Shown in pieces: positions 8,844 to 16,336 of a stretch of 36,007 bases of DNA (its first letter is position 1; every line of letters starts with the position of its first letter). The notes under the pieces were generated by a model. That model worked only from the letters and a program-made list of their open reading frames with translations. It was not told where the DNA came from and ran no database searches. Where the stretch lies: NCBI RefSeq assembly GCF_900499005.1, contig NZ_LS991316.1, forward strand, positions 550,056-586,062, given 5' to 3'. Origin of the DNA: Actinomyces culturomici (GTDB lineage: Bacteria; Actinomycetota; Actinomycetes; Actinomycetales; Actinomycetaceae). The position numbers and the translations under genes are program-made.

Positions 8844-10112
8844 ATGCGGCACGATGTCGGCGTCCATGAATGCCTGGTCTCCGTTGGTCGTCGACTACTC
8901 GCCCCTCCAGCGGTTCTGCCAGATGTTCCCAAACTTCCCGGGATGCCGCGACACGCCGTGAGCATCGGCCCCAAGTGTCGACCTCCGTGTCGATGGACGG
9001 CATCGTCGGCGAACACCCGACGCATCATGTATCCACTCGTGGCGATGACCTTCTTAGGATTCGATGCCCTAGCCTGGCTCAACGATGGCTTCGTCACGTC
9101 GGCAGATTTCGCCGCCTCTGCGGTCATCGTGGCGATGACGATCGTCACTGCCTGGCGCTCAGTCATCGGCAGCACGGGCGTCATCCTCGTCAGTTGCCTG
9201 GTCGTCGTGTCGCCACAAGGGCAATTCGGATCGATCTTCACACCATTCCTCGCAGTCCTCGCGATCGCCGAGCAGATCTCTCGGCGACGATTCTGCCTCG
9301 CGATGATCGCAGCCCTCTCGCTGGTCATCGCCTACTGGCTCGATCCGACAGTGCGCTCCGCGTGGGCGCTCCTCATGGCGATCCTGTTCCAGTTGCTGAT
9401 CGCGCTTCCGCTGGGACTGGCAATGGTCCTGCACGACCGGCAGGTCGAGGCACTTGAACGGGAAACCGCCGAGGTCGCCCAACGGGCGCGAACTCAACTC
9501 GCGCTCGCCCTGCACGACACCGCAATCACGGATCTGACACGAGCGCTCGTCGTCACGCGCACACTACGGAGCCGGGCGAATGAACCCCGAAAGTCCGACA
9601 TCGCAGCGGTTGAGGAGTCGATCGCGACTGCACTCCGAAGACTGCGACAGACTGCCAAGATGGTGTCGTCCGCTGCCAAGGACGACACGTCCTCCGTTCG
9701 CGACGTTGTTCACGAGATGTCGAACCGTCTGAAGATCCGTCGCCTCGTCGTGCAGACCTCATGCGCCGATGACGCGACCCTCAATCGGATGCTGGACGAC
9801 GCCGGCTACCGATTCGTGCAGCTCTTTCTCAAAGAGGCTCTCATCAACTGTCTGAAGTACGCAGACGAAGGGACAACGATTGTCGTCTCATCGGAAGAAC
9901 GAGACTCAGATATTGAAGTATTCGTCAGATCCGTCGCTGAGGAAGATTCCGGCGGAGTGCATGATGAGGCGAACTCCTCCGGGTTGGGTATCGCTGGGAT
10001 TCGCACGCGCGCTCGAGCGCTCGGAGGCGACGTCAGCGCGGGCAAAATACCGGGGTATTGGATGATCTCCCTTCAACTCCCCCGTATTCGCGAACGGGGG
10101 AGAATTCGATGA
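8844..10112 (+). CDS. Sensor histidine kinase of the NarL/DesK type
   Basis: This is the membrane sensor of a two-component pair with the next gene. Five or six hydrophobic segments lie at about residues 62-200. A HisKA_3-type dimerisation helix follows, with the phosphoacceptor in ALALHDT at H224. The HATPase domain has its N-box in KEALINCLKYAD (330-341) and a G-box GLGIAGI at 380-386. The ATP-binding domain is short, as in NarL-family kinases. ATG 8844 is favoured by a leaderless promoter; the first 61 residues are not hydrophobic, so GTG 8958 or ATG 9027 remain possible. The last bases overlap the regulator start (ATGA). Codon use is clearly less GC-rich than in neighbouring genes. No sensory domain I recognise is present, so the signal is unknown. 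Confidence 0.85.
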   Translation: MRHDVGVHECLVSVGRRLLAPPAVLPDVPKLPGMPRHAVSIGPKCRPPCRWTASSANTRRIMYPLVAMTFLGFDALAWLNDGFVTSADFAASAVIVAMTIVTAWRSVIGSTGVILVSCLVVVSPQGQFGSIFTPFLAVLAIAEQISRRRFCLAMIAALSLVIAYWLDPTVRSAWALLMAILFQLLIALPLGLAMVLHDRQVEALERETAEVAQRARTQLALALHDTAITDLTRALVVTRTLRSRANEPRKSDIAAVEESIATALRRLRQTAKMVSSAAKDDTSSVRDVVHEMSNRLKIRRLVVQTSCADDATLNRMLDDAGYRFVQLFLKEALINCLKYADEGTTIVVSSEERDSDIEVFVRSVAEEDSGGVHDEANSSGLGIAGIRTRARALGGDVSAGKIPGYWMISLQLPRIRERGRIR

Positions 10113-10801
10113 GTAGAGAATCGCCGAAAATGATGGACGATGATGCGATCCGAGTGATCTACGCGGATGATGATCCCGCCCTATTGGAGGGGATATCCGG
10201 ATTGATCGCCCCTGATTCCCGCATTCGGATCGTCGGAACGGCGACGGGTGGCAGGGGCGTCCTTCACCTGCTCGAACTCCACCGGGCAGACGTCGTCCTC
10301 CTCGATGTGGAAATGCCTGATCTCGACGGTGTGGAGACAGTGAGAATCATCTCGGAGCGCTATCCCGAGGTGAAGATCGTCATGTTCACGGCGTTCGAGG
10401 TCGAGTCGCGACTTGCGGAGGCATTCTCGGCGGGGGCCATTTCCTTCCTGACAAAGGACATGGAGCCGCAAGAAATCGCGGATGCGCTCGCAGACGCGGT
10501 TACGGGGCGGCAGGCATTAGCTCCGCGCGCGCTCGCGTCGGCGATCGGCATCCTCCACGACCTTGGCGAGAAACGCCACGCTGGAGATCGGTGGCGGGCA
10601 GAAGAGAAGGCCCTCTCCGAGGGGCCGAGAAAAGTGTACGAGCACCTCATCACAGGTGCGACGAACAAGGAGATCGCTGCGAGGACGGGGTACTCGGAGA
10701 CGACAGTGCGGACATACGTCTCCTTCCTCCTCGAATCCTTCGACTGTGCAACGCGCACCGAACTCGCCACCCGCGCTCTCCGGGCCTCAACGCCCCTTTA
10801 G
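10109..10801 (+). CDS. LuxR/NarL-family response regulator
   Basis: This is the DNA-binding partner of the preceding kinase. The N-terminal receiver domain has acidic-pocket residues in YADDDPA, the phosphoacceptor D66 in VVLLDVEMPDLDG, the switch Thr in MFTAFE and the conserved Lys in FLTKDMEP. A LuxR-type helix-turn-helix fills residues 172-230 (ATNKEIAARTGYSETTVRTYV). ATG 10109 overlaps the kinase stop in ATGA, and GGGGGAG at 10096-10102 is the ribosome binding site, so the two are translationally coupled. The likely target is the exported-protein gene downstream, an inference from position only. A weak CCCC-TTTA-GGGG hairpin spans the stop codon. Confidence 0.93.
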   Translation: MSRESPKMMDDDAIRVIYADDDPALLEGISGLIAPDSRIRIVGTATGGRGVLHLLELHRADVVLLDVEMPDLDGVETVRIISERYPEVKIVMFTAFEVESRLAEAFSAGAISFLTKDMEPQEIADALADAVTGRQALAPRALASAIGILHDLGEKRHAGDRWRAEEKALSEGPRKVYEHLITGATNKEIAARTGYSETTVRTYVSFLLESFDCATRTELATRALRASTPL

Positions 10802-10956
10802 GGGTGACTGAAGGAAAGGGGGAGGATCTACTGAGGAGGCGAACTCTCAACAAATGTCGATTCCCGTGTTGCCGTCTCATCCATACTCTTCTCGTAATGG
10901 GATCTACTAGTTCGATAGACGCTGAGATATGTGAGTTCCGCACAGGTCCTGAAACA

Positions 10957-10962
10957 TATATT
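10957..10962 (+). promoter_or_regulatory. Possible -10 box upstream of the exported-protein gene
   Basis: TATATT stands out in the AT-richer 246-base spacer (10802-11047) between the regulator and the exported-protein gene. No good -35 is present, as expected for an activator-dependent promoter. CCGCA at 10938 and TGCGG at 10962 form a small inverted repeat around it. The leader would be about 80 bases. Confidence 0.3.
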
Positions 10963-11047
10963 GCGGAGACCGAACGGTAAGTTTCACGTAGCCCCATCGA
11001 TTGAGAGAATCTCGGCATTGCCAAGAGCAGCCTTGAAGGAGTTCGAA

Positions 11048-11710
11048 ATGAATGTGCAAACAATGCTGATCACTAGCTCGGCACTGAGCATTGCGCTCGC
11101 CTGCTCCGGCGCTGGAATCGCATCAGCCAAGCCCATTGCCAATGATGGAATTCGTTCAGCGAACGCGATGCTGTGTGCTTCGCAAGAGGCTGGTATGCGG
11201 GGTGTTGACGTGCAGCTGGCATGCAAGATCGTTGAGATCGGACAAAGCCTTTCAACGTCAGAAGATGGCAGGACCATTCGAACAACGCTTTCGGATCGTG
11301 AGCTCGTTGAAGAGTACGGATTCACTAAGACCCAGGTTCGCGATTTTCGCGCGATTCTATCCGGAACTTATGTTCAGCCATTTGATGTTCGTGGACTCGA
11401 TAGTGTGAGTACTCGCGCATCAAGCGGTGCGCGATTCTATATTTCGAACCAGAACTTGAAAGCTGGGGCATTCGCCATCATTGCAACCGCGGCAAGTACG
11501 AGTCCAGAAGCATTGGCAGCCGCGTTCGTTGCGGTGTCATCAATGATCGGGGGTCCCATTGGAAGTGCTCTGGCGGCGGGTGTGTCGCTCTTGGGTATTG
11601 GATTCTTCGCGGATCTCGCAGTCAAGATCACGGGGGCTCTTGTGCAGGGAAAGGGGGTAGCGTTCTATACGAAGTGGGGATTCCCGCCGATTGTAGCGAG
11701 GATTGAGTGA
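11048..11710 (+). CDS. Exported protein with glycine-rich hydrophobic C-terminus, bacteriocin-like in outline
   Basis: I do not recognise a named family. ATG 11048 follows AAGGAG at 11036-11041. Residues 6-27 form a hydrophobic signal segment ending ASA before K28, although the n-region has no basic residue; LAC at 17-19 is a weak lipobox alternative. The mature part (about 193 residues) has two cysteines near its start (MLCAS and QLACK), then a charged middle. A long apolar Gly/Ala-rich stretch follows, with a glycine-zipper-like GGPIGSALAAGVSLLGIG, and it ends in KWGFPPIVARIE. An exported precursor with a membrane-active tail, next to a two-component system and a small membrane protein, suggests a bacteriocin or signalling protein; this is inference only. 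G/C is about 50% here (30 of 60 at 11041-11100), so recent acquisition is likely. Confidence 0.75.
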   Translation: MNVQTMLITSSALSIALACSGAGIASAKPIANDGIRSANAMLCASQEAGMRGVDVQLACKIVEIGQSLSTSEDGRTIRTTLSDRELVEEYGFTKTQVRDFRAILSGTYVQPFDVRGLDSVSTRASSGARFYISNQNLKAGAFAIIATAASTSPEALAAAFVAVSSMIGGPIGSALAAGVSLLGIGFFADLAVKITGALVQGKGVAFYTKWGFPPIVARIE

Positions 11711-11745
11711 GAATTGAATTGGTGTGATTCTGTGAGGGAATCACC

Positions 11746-11751
11746 TAAGGT
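11746..11751 (+). promoter_or_regulatory. -10 box of a probable leaderless promoter for the small membrane protein
   Basis: TAAGGT lies seven bases before ATG 11759. It would let the membrane protein gene be expressed independently of the exported-protein gene, as expected for a constitutive immunity gene. Confidence 0.45.
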
Positions 11752-11758
11752 AGGGTGC

Positions 11759-12115
11759 ATGCGCGTTTATCGATCAGGAGTGTTTCATTGCCTCGTCGGC
11801 GGATTCTCCTTCGCCGCGGCCCTCGAGGTCCGCGAGCGATTCCATGAGCAAGTCCCGGCGGTCTTCTACTCCATCCACGGGCTCTTCGTGCTTCTCGCGG
11901 TCGCATGGGTGATCGTGCTCGTGCGCAAGGAAGTGGTGCCGCTTGGCCGGGCGGCTCGCGACGGCCTGTTGATCGCCTGCTGCTACGGCATGGCGGCGAC
12001 GGGATCAGTCGTGGCGCTCTATGCGATTCCGGCGGTCGCCGTGTTCGCCTTCGTCATGATGAAGAGGGGAGTGGGATTCGGCGTCGGCGCGCAGAGTGCG
12101 GAAGGCGATGCCTGA
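11759..12115 (+). CDS. Small membrane protein, unknown function (possible immunity protein)
   Basis: A 118-residue protein with hydrophobic segments at about 8-22, 36-55 and 66-98, ending in a short polar tail. I recognise no family. ATG 11759 is chosen because a leaderless -10 box precedes it by seven bases; the frame is open further upstream to 11714. It follows the exported-protein gene by 48 bases on the same strand. A small multi-span protein beside a secreted, membrane-active candidate is the usual arrangement for a dedicated immunity protein, but nothing in the sequence itself proves that role. Its base composition rises back towards the genome average near its 3' end. Confidence 0.6.
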   Translation: MRVYRSGVFHCLVGGFSFAAALEVRERFHEQVPAVFYSIHGLFVLLAVAWVIVLVRKEVVPLGRAARDGLLIACCYGMAATGSVVALYAIPAVAVFAFVMMKRGVGFGVGAQSAEGDA

Positions 12116-12149
12116 GCGGACGCCGACGAGCGGGGGAGCGGCGGACGAC

Positions 12150-12155
12150 TAGAAT
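12150..12155 (+). promoter_or_regulatory. Probable -10 box for the M16 peptidase-dapB genes
   Basis: TAGAAT in the spacer 12116-12210 matches the TANNNT pattern well. The start would be near 12162, giving a leader of about 50 bases. It marks the right-hand border of the lower-GC insertion. Confidence 0.45.
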
Positions 12156-12210
12156 CGCGTCGTTCCACAGCGCGGTCGCCCGAACACGGGCCGGCCGCTG
12201 AAAGGCGCCC

Positions 12211-13530
12211 ATGACTCCCCCCATCGACCTCCCGCTCGCGCGCGTCGACGCCGCGCTCCTCGACACCGCCGAGGGCGAGGTCCGCCGCACGGTCACCCCG
12301 GCCGGCACGCGCATCCTCACGCAGAAGGTCCCCGCGACCCGCTCGGTCGGGCTCTCCCTGTGGGTGCCCGTCGGCTCGCGCGACGAGACCCCCGCCGAGG
12401 CCGGGTCGACCCACTTCCTCGAGCACCTCCTCTTCAAGGGGACGGCCTCGCGCTCCGCCTTCGACATCGCCGAGGCTTTCGACAGGGTCGGCGGCGAATC
12501 GAACGCGGAGACCGCCCGCGAGCACACGAACTATTGGGCGCGCATCCTGTCCGACGACCTCCCGATGGCGGTCGAGGTCCTCGCCGACATGCTCGCCGAT
12601 TCACGAATCGCCCCGGCCGACTTCGACATGGAGCGCGGCGTCATCCTCGACGAGCTCGCCATGGCCGACGACTCGCCGACCGAGATCGTCCACGACGCCT
12701 TCCAGCTCGCCGTCCACGGCGACACGCCGCTCGGCCGCCCCGTCGGCGGCACGCCCGAGGCGATCCGCGCCGTCGCCCGGGACTCGGTCGTCTCCCACTA
12801 CCGTTCGCATTACGCGCCCGACTCGCTCGTCGTCGCGGCCGCCGGCGACGTCGACCACGAGCGCCTCGTCGAACTCGTCGAGGCGGCGATCGCGCGCTCC
12901 GGCTGGGCCGCATCCCCCTCGTCGGACGTCGCGCCCCGCCCTCGTCGATCGACGGAAGCGCCCGAGGTCCCGGACCACGATGACGAGGTCGTCCGCCGGC
13001 GCGACGTCGAGCAGGCGCACCTCGTCGTCGGAACGCGCGGGCGCCGGGCGCTCGACGCCGACGGGCCGACGATGTCCGTGCTGCTCGCGGTGCTCGGCGG
13101 ATCGATGTCGTCCCGGCTCTTCCAGGAGGTCCGCGAGAAGCGCGGCCTCGCCTACACGACCTACGCCTTCGAGTCCGCGTACACGGACACGGGCAGTTTC
13201 GGCATGTACGCCGGGACCTCGCCCGCGAAGATCGGCGAGGTCGAGGCGATCATGCGCGGGCAGCTCGAAGATCTCGCGGCGAACGGGCCGACCGAGGCCG
13301 AACTCGTCCGCGTCCGCGGGCAGGTCCGCGGGGGAGTGGCGCTCGGGCTCGAGGACAACTGGTCGCGGATGATGCGCCTCGGGCGCTCGGAGGTTGCCGG
13401 CCTCTACAAGACGGTCGAGGAGTCGCTCGCCGCCATCGACGCCGTGACCGCGGACGACGTGCGGCGCCTCGCCGCGTCGCTCGCCTCCCAGCCGGTCGCC
13501 CGCGCCCTCGTCCTCCCGCTGGACGCGTGA
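12211..13530 (+). CDS. M16-family zinc metallopeptidase
   Basis: A pitrilysin/processing-peptidase type protein. The inverted zinc motif HFLEH is at residues 68-72 and the third ligand Glu is at 148 in ILDEL, the spacing normal for the family. The second, inactive-like half contains the conserved RGLAYTTYAFES region. Its length, 439 residues, is typical of bacterial M16B members. In actinobacteria this gene usually lies directly after pnp and before dapB. Here 3.8 kb of foreign-looking DNA separates it from pnp. A copy of the dispersed CTCGTCGATCG element (12933-12954) falls in the linker between the two halves, a place where insertion is tolerated. The natural substrate is unknown. Confidence 0.93.
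   Translation: MTPPIDLPLARVDAALLDTAEGEVRRTVTPAGTRILTQKVPATRSVGLSLWVPVGSRDETPAEAGSTHFLEHLLFKGTASRSAFDIAEAFDRVGGESNAETAREHTNYWARILSDDLPMAVEVLADMLADSRIAPADFDMERGVILDELAMADDSPTEIVHDAFQLAVHGDTPLGRPVGGTPEAIRAVARDSVVSHYRSHYAPDSLVVAAAGDVDHERLVELVEAAIARSGWAASPSSDVAPRPRRSTEAPEVPDHDDEVVRRRDVEQAHLVVGTRGRRALDADGPTMSVLLAVLGGSMSSRLFQEVREKRGLAYTTYAFESAYTDTGSFGMYAGTSPAKIGEVEAIMRGQLEDLAANGPTEAELVRVRGQVRGGVALGLEDNWSRMMRLGRSEVAGLYKTVEESLAAIDAVTADDVRRLAASLASQPVARALVLPLDA
12933..12954 (+). repeat. Dispersed CTCGTCGATCG element, copy in M16 peptidase
   Basis: GCCCCGCCCTCGTCGATCG followed by ACG, inside the coding region at the interdomain linker (encoding RPRRSTE). The first 19 bases are identical to the reverse complement of the GNAT copy at 14433-14451. 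Confidence 0.65.
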
Positions 13531-13597
13531 GCGCGCAGCGGCGATCATCGAAACAGCCAACTGAAACCGCCGGACAGGCGGAGCGAAGGAGAACGCC

Positions 13598-14338
13598 ATG
13601 ATCCGCGTCGCCGTCACCGGAGCGAAGGGCCGGATGGGCTCGACCGTCGTCGAGGCCGTCACCGCGGCCGAGGACATGGAGGTCGTCGCGCGCCTCGACG
13701 CGGGAGACGCGATCACCGCCGAGACCGTCAACGGCGCGCAGGTCGCCGTCGACTTCTCCGTCCCCAGCGTCACCGAGTCGAACGTTCACGCGCTCCTCGA
13801 CGCCGGCGTCGACGTCGTCGTCGGGACGACCGGCTGGAGCATCGATGCCTACGACCGCGTCCGTGCGCACGCCGAGGAGGCGAGCCGTGCCGTCCTCATC
13901 GCCCCGAACTTCGCGATGGGTGCTGTCCTCGCGATGAAGTTCGCGGCCCTTGCCGCCCCCTACTTCGAGTCCGCCGAGGTCATCGAACTCCACCACCCGA
14001 ACAAGGTCGACGCGCCCTCGGGAACCGCCGCTGCCACAGCTCGCGGGATCGCCGCCGCTCGCGCGAAGGCCGGGTGCGCGCCGATGCCGGACGCGACGCA
14101 GACCGACCCGGAGGGGACGCGCGGCGGGCGCATCGAGGGCGTGCCTGTCCACGCGGTGCGCCTGCGCGGCCTCACCGCGTCCGAGGAGATCCTCCTCGGC
14201 AACCCCGGCGAGCAGCTCGTCATCCGCACCGACTCCTTCGACCGGGTCTCGTTCATGCCGGGCGTGCTCCTCGCGGTCCGCGAGGTCTCGGGCCGCCCGG
14301 GCCTCACCATCGGCCTCGACGCGCTCCTGGGGATCTGA
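13598..14338 (+). CDS. dapB: 4-hydroxy-tetrahydrodipicolinate reductase
   Basis: DapB carries out the NAD(P)H-dependent reduction that follows DapA in lysine/meso-diaminopimelate synthesis, which supplies peptidoglycan. The Rossmann motif VTGAKGRMGSTV is at residues 5-16 and the catalytic signature HHPNKVDAPSGTA at 132-144. Length is 246 residues, as usual. ATG 13598 has GAAGGAG at 13585-13591 as its ribosome binding site. It lies 67 bases after the M16 peptidase gene and three bases before the GNAT gene, so it is probably in one operon with them; dapA lies 1 kb downstream with its own promoter. Confidence 0.97.
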   Translation: MIRVAVTGAKGRMGSTVVEAVTAAEDMEVVARLDAGDAITAETVNGAQVAVDFSVPSVTESNVHALLDAGVDVVVGTTGWSIDAYDRVRAHAEEASRAVLIAPNFAMGAVLAMKFAALAAPYFESAEVIELHHPNKVDAPSGTAAATARGIAAARAKAGCAPMPDATQTDPEGTRGGRIEGVPVHAVRLRGLTASEEILLGNPGEQLVIRTDSFDRVSFMPGVLLAVREVSGRPGLTIGLDALLGI

Positions 14339-14341
14339 CAG

Positions 14342-15052
14342 GTGTCGATCGAACTTGCCGGCGCCTCCTTCGCCGACGCGTCCTCCGCCGACGGTCCCCT
14401 TGCCGACGGCCGCGGTCGCGCTCACGTCCATCCGATCGACGAGGGCGGGGCGGGGCGTCCGCGAGCGGGAGCGGATCGGTCGGTGCGGCTGGCCGTGCCC
14501 GCCGACGCGGTCGCGATCTCGCGGATTCAGGCGCGGGCGCTGCGCGAGCTGCTCGGCGGAGCGGCGGTCGCCGGGGCTCCAGATGCGTCTGCGGGATCCG
14601 GTGCGGGCGTTGACGCGTGGAGCGCTACCGACCTCGGCGTCGTCGACGGCGTCGCCCTCGCCGACCGCTGGGAGGCGACCCTGTCGTTCCCGGCGCCCGC
14701 CGGGTGCGCGACGCTCGTCGCCCTTCACGCCTCCGCCGTCGCAGGCTTCGCGGTCGTCGTGCCCGCGCCCGCTCTGGAGGCGCGCGGAGGCCTTCTCGCG
14801 GCGGGCGCCGAGATCGCCGAGCTCCTCATCGACCCCGACTTCCAGCGCAGCGGGCACGCCTCGCGCCTCCTCCAGGCGATCGCCGACACCTCCGGGGCGG
14901 CGACGCTGAGGATCTGGGTGCGCGCGTCCGACGAGCCGCGGATCCGCCTCCTCGAGTCGGCCGGATTCGGGCCTGCCGGGCTTCGACGCTCCCTCGCCGT
15001 CGAGGGCGGCGACCCGATCGTCGAGCACCTCTGGTGGGCCGCCATCGCCTGA
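14342..15052 (+). CDS. GNAT-family N-acetyltransferase
   Basis: A probable acetyl-CoA-dependent acetyltransferase. The C-terminal half shows the GNAT core: EIAELLIDPDFQRSGHASRLL (motif A, though without the classical Q/RxxGxG/A in full) and the late RLLESAGF segment. GTG 14342 begins three bases after the dapB stop. The first 45 or so residues are Ala/Gly-rich and contain PIDEGGAGRPRAG, encoded by a dispersed-element copy at 14433-14451, so the true domain starts near residue 48 (VRLAVPADA). A later start is possible. The target molecule cannot be told from the sequence. Confidence 0.8.
   Translation: MSIELAGASFADASSADGPLADGRGRAHVHPIDEGGAGRPRAGADRSVRLAVPADAVAISRIQARALRELLGGAAVAGAPDASAGSGAGVDAWSATDLGVVDGVALADRWEATLSFPAPAGCATLVALHASAVAGFAVVVPAPALEARGGLLAAGAEIAELLIDPDFQRSGHASRLLQAIADTSGAATLRIWVRASDEPRIRLLESAGFGPAGLRRSLAVEGGDPIVEHLWWAAIA
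14433..14451 (-). repeat. Dispersed CTCGTCGATCG element, copy in GNAT gene
   Basis: The plus strand reads CGATCGACGAGGGCGGGGC, the exact reverse complement of the first 19 bases of the M16 peptidase copy. It encodes IDEGGAG in the low-complexity N-terminal extension. Confidence 0.65.
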
Positions 15053-15170
15053 CCGGACCCGCGCCGTGCGGGGGAGACCGCGCCCGCGGGAGAACGTGGG
15101 CCCTCGGCGAGACCGACTGCCGACTTTGGCCCTGCTCGTCATGGCGACTCTTAGGAGGGAATCCGCCGGG

Positions 15171-15284
15171 GGAGATCCCCTCGATGGCCGAAGGTAATGC
15201 TTTCGGCGAGGAAAGGTGATGCTCTCGGTGGGGTGCGCCGAGAGCATGACCCGTGGTGCGCTGAGGGCATTACCCGTGGGGGAT
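15171..15284. repeat. 22-23 bp-spaced GCAT box array (copy 2, inverted arrangement)
   Basis: Two boxes on the minus strand (ATGC at 15197 and 15219) face two on the plus strand (GCAT at 15244 and 15267). The inner pair forms a near-perfect hairpin: GGTGATGCTCTCGG at 15217-15230 with CCGAGAGCATGACC at 15239-15252. The part 15171-15232 is the reverse complement of the 8570-8631 block with scattered changes. It fills much of the 335-base gene-free spacer 15053-15387 between the GNAT gene and dapA. Besides the dapA promoter I see nothing else there. Confidence 0.8.
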
Positions 15285-15374
15285 CCTCCTCGGGAACGGC
15301 CCGGGGTGAGCGCGCGCCCGGGAGAGACAGCGCCCGAGGGGCGAACGCGCGTGGCCGAGCGGGCGGTGCCGCCC

Positions 15375-15380
15375 TATGCT
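15375..15380 (+). promoter_or_regulatory. -10 box of a leaderless dapA promoter
   Basis: TATGCT lies seven bases before ATG 15388. It overlaps an alternative upstream ATG at 15376, which would therefore be untranscribed. Confidence 0.6.
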
Positions 15381-15387
15381 GCGAGGC

Positions 15388-16284
15388 ATGAGCCACACCC
15401 CGACGCGCCTCTTCGGTTCCCTCGCTCCCGCGCTCGTGACGCCCTTCCACGCCGACGGGTCCCTCGACCTCGACTCGGCGACGCGCCTCGCGACGAAGCT
15501 CGTCGACGACGGCTGCGATACCGTCCTCCTGTCGGGGACGACGGGCGAGTCGCCGACGACCCACCAGCCGGAGAAGAACGACCTCACCGTCGCGGTGAAG
15601 GAGGCGGTGGGGGACCGCGCGTTCCTCCTGTGCGGCGCCTGCTCGAACGACACCGCCCACGCCGTCCGCATCGCCGAGGGCGCCCAGGCGTCCGGCGCCG
15701 ACGGCCTCCTCGTCGTCTCGCCCTACTACAACCGTCCCTCGCAGGCGGGCCTCATCGCGCACGTCACCGCGATCGCCGACGCGACCGACCTGCCCGTCAT
15801 GCTCTACGACATCCCCGGTCGCACCGGCCTCGCGTTCTCCGACGCGACCCTCGACGTCCTCGCCGCCCACCCGCGCATCAAGGCGGTCAAGGACGCGACC
15901 GGCAACGTCGAGCAGGGCGTCGAGCGGATGCACCGCACCGGCCTCGAGTACTACTCGGGGGACGACGGCCTCAACTTCGCGTGGATGACCGGGGGAGCCT
16001 CGGGCTTCATCTCCGTCGTCGCGCACGTCGCGGCCCGCTTCTACCGCGAGATGATCGACCTCCTCGACGCGGACAAGGTGTGGGAGGCGCGCGAGCTCTC
16101 CTACCGCCTCCGCCCGCTCGTCGCGGCGATCATGGGCGGCGGTCAGGGCGCGGTCATGGCGAAGCACGCCGTCCACCTCCAGGGCCTCATCGAGACCCCG
16201 GCGCTCCGCCTTCCGCTCGTGGGGGCCGACGAGGACGAGATCGCCCGCCTGAAGAGGGCGATGGAGGACCTCGAGCTCCTCTGA
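15388..16284 (+). CDS. dapA: 4-hydroxy-tetrahydrodipicolinate synthase
   Basis: DapA condenses pyruvate with aspartate semialdehyde, the first committed step of lysine/diaminopimelate synthesis. The Schiff-base lysine is K168 in IKAVKDATGN, the catalytic tyrosine is Y140 in LYDIPGRTG, and LSGTTGESPT is the pyruvate-binding segment. Length from ATG 15388 is 298 residues, normal. That start is preferred over ATG 15376 because the leaderless -10 box TATGCT covers 15375-15380. The gene is followed 52 bases later by rnj, the common actinobacterial neighbour. Confidence 0.97.
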   Translation: MSHTPTRLFGSLAPALVTPFHADGSLDLDSATRLATKLVDDGCDTVLLSGTTGESPTTHQPEKNDLTVAVKEAVGDRAFLLCGACSNDTAHAVRIAEGAQASGADGLLVVSPYYNRPSQAGLIAHVTAIADATDLPVMLYDIPGRTGLAFSDATLDVLAAHPRIKAVKDATGNVEQGVERMHRTGLEYYSGDDGLNFAWMTGGASGFISVVAHVAARFYREMIDLLDADKVWEARELSYRLRPLVAAIMGGGQGAVMAKHAVHLQGLIETPALRLPLVGADEDEIARLKRAMEDLELL

Positions 16285-16323
16285 ACGGGGCGCTCGTCGG
16301 GCCGGGAGTCCCACGGTTCGTGG

Positions 16324-16329
16324 CACACT
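16324..16329 (+). promoter_or_regulatory. Possible -10 box of a leaderless rnj promoter
   Basis: CACACT (one mismatch to TANNNT) lies seven bases before ATG 16337, the same spacing as the other leaderless starts. No ribosome binding site is visible. Confidence 0.35.
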
Positions 16330-16336
16330 TAGGGGC

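Noticed and set aside
8719-9328. Minus-strand frames opposite the kinase N-terminus as a divergent regulator gene
   Set aside because: No domain, no ribosome binding site and no leaderless -10 box; the plus-strand kinase explains the region.
10793-10804. Strong terminator after the response regulator
   Set aside because: The CCCC-TTTA-GGGG hairpin has only four sure pairs and spans the stop codon; too weak to call.
15376-15387. Upstream ATG as the dapA start
   Set aside because: It lies inside the -10 box TATGCT; the leaderless start at 15388 fits better and gives the family N-terminus.
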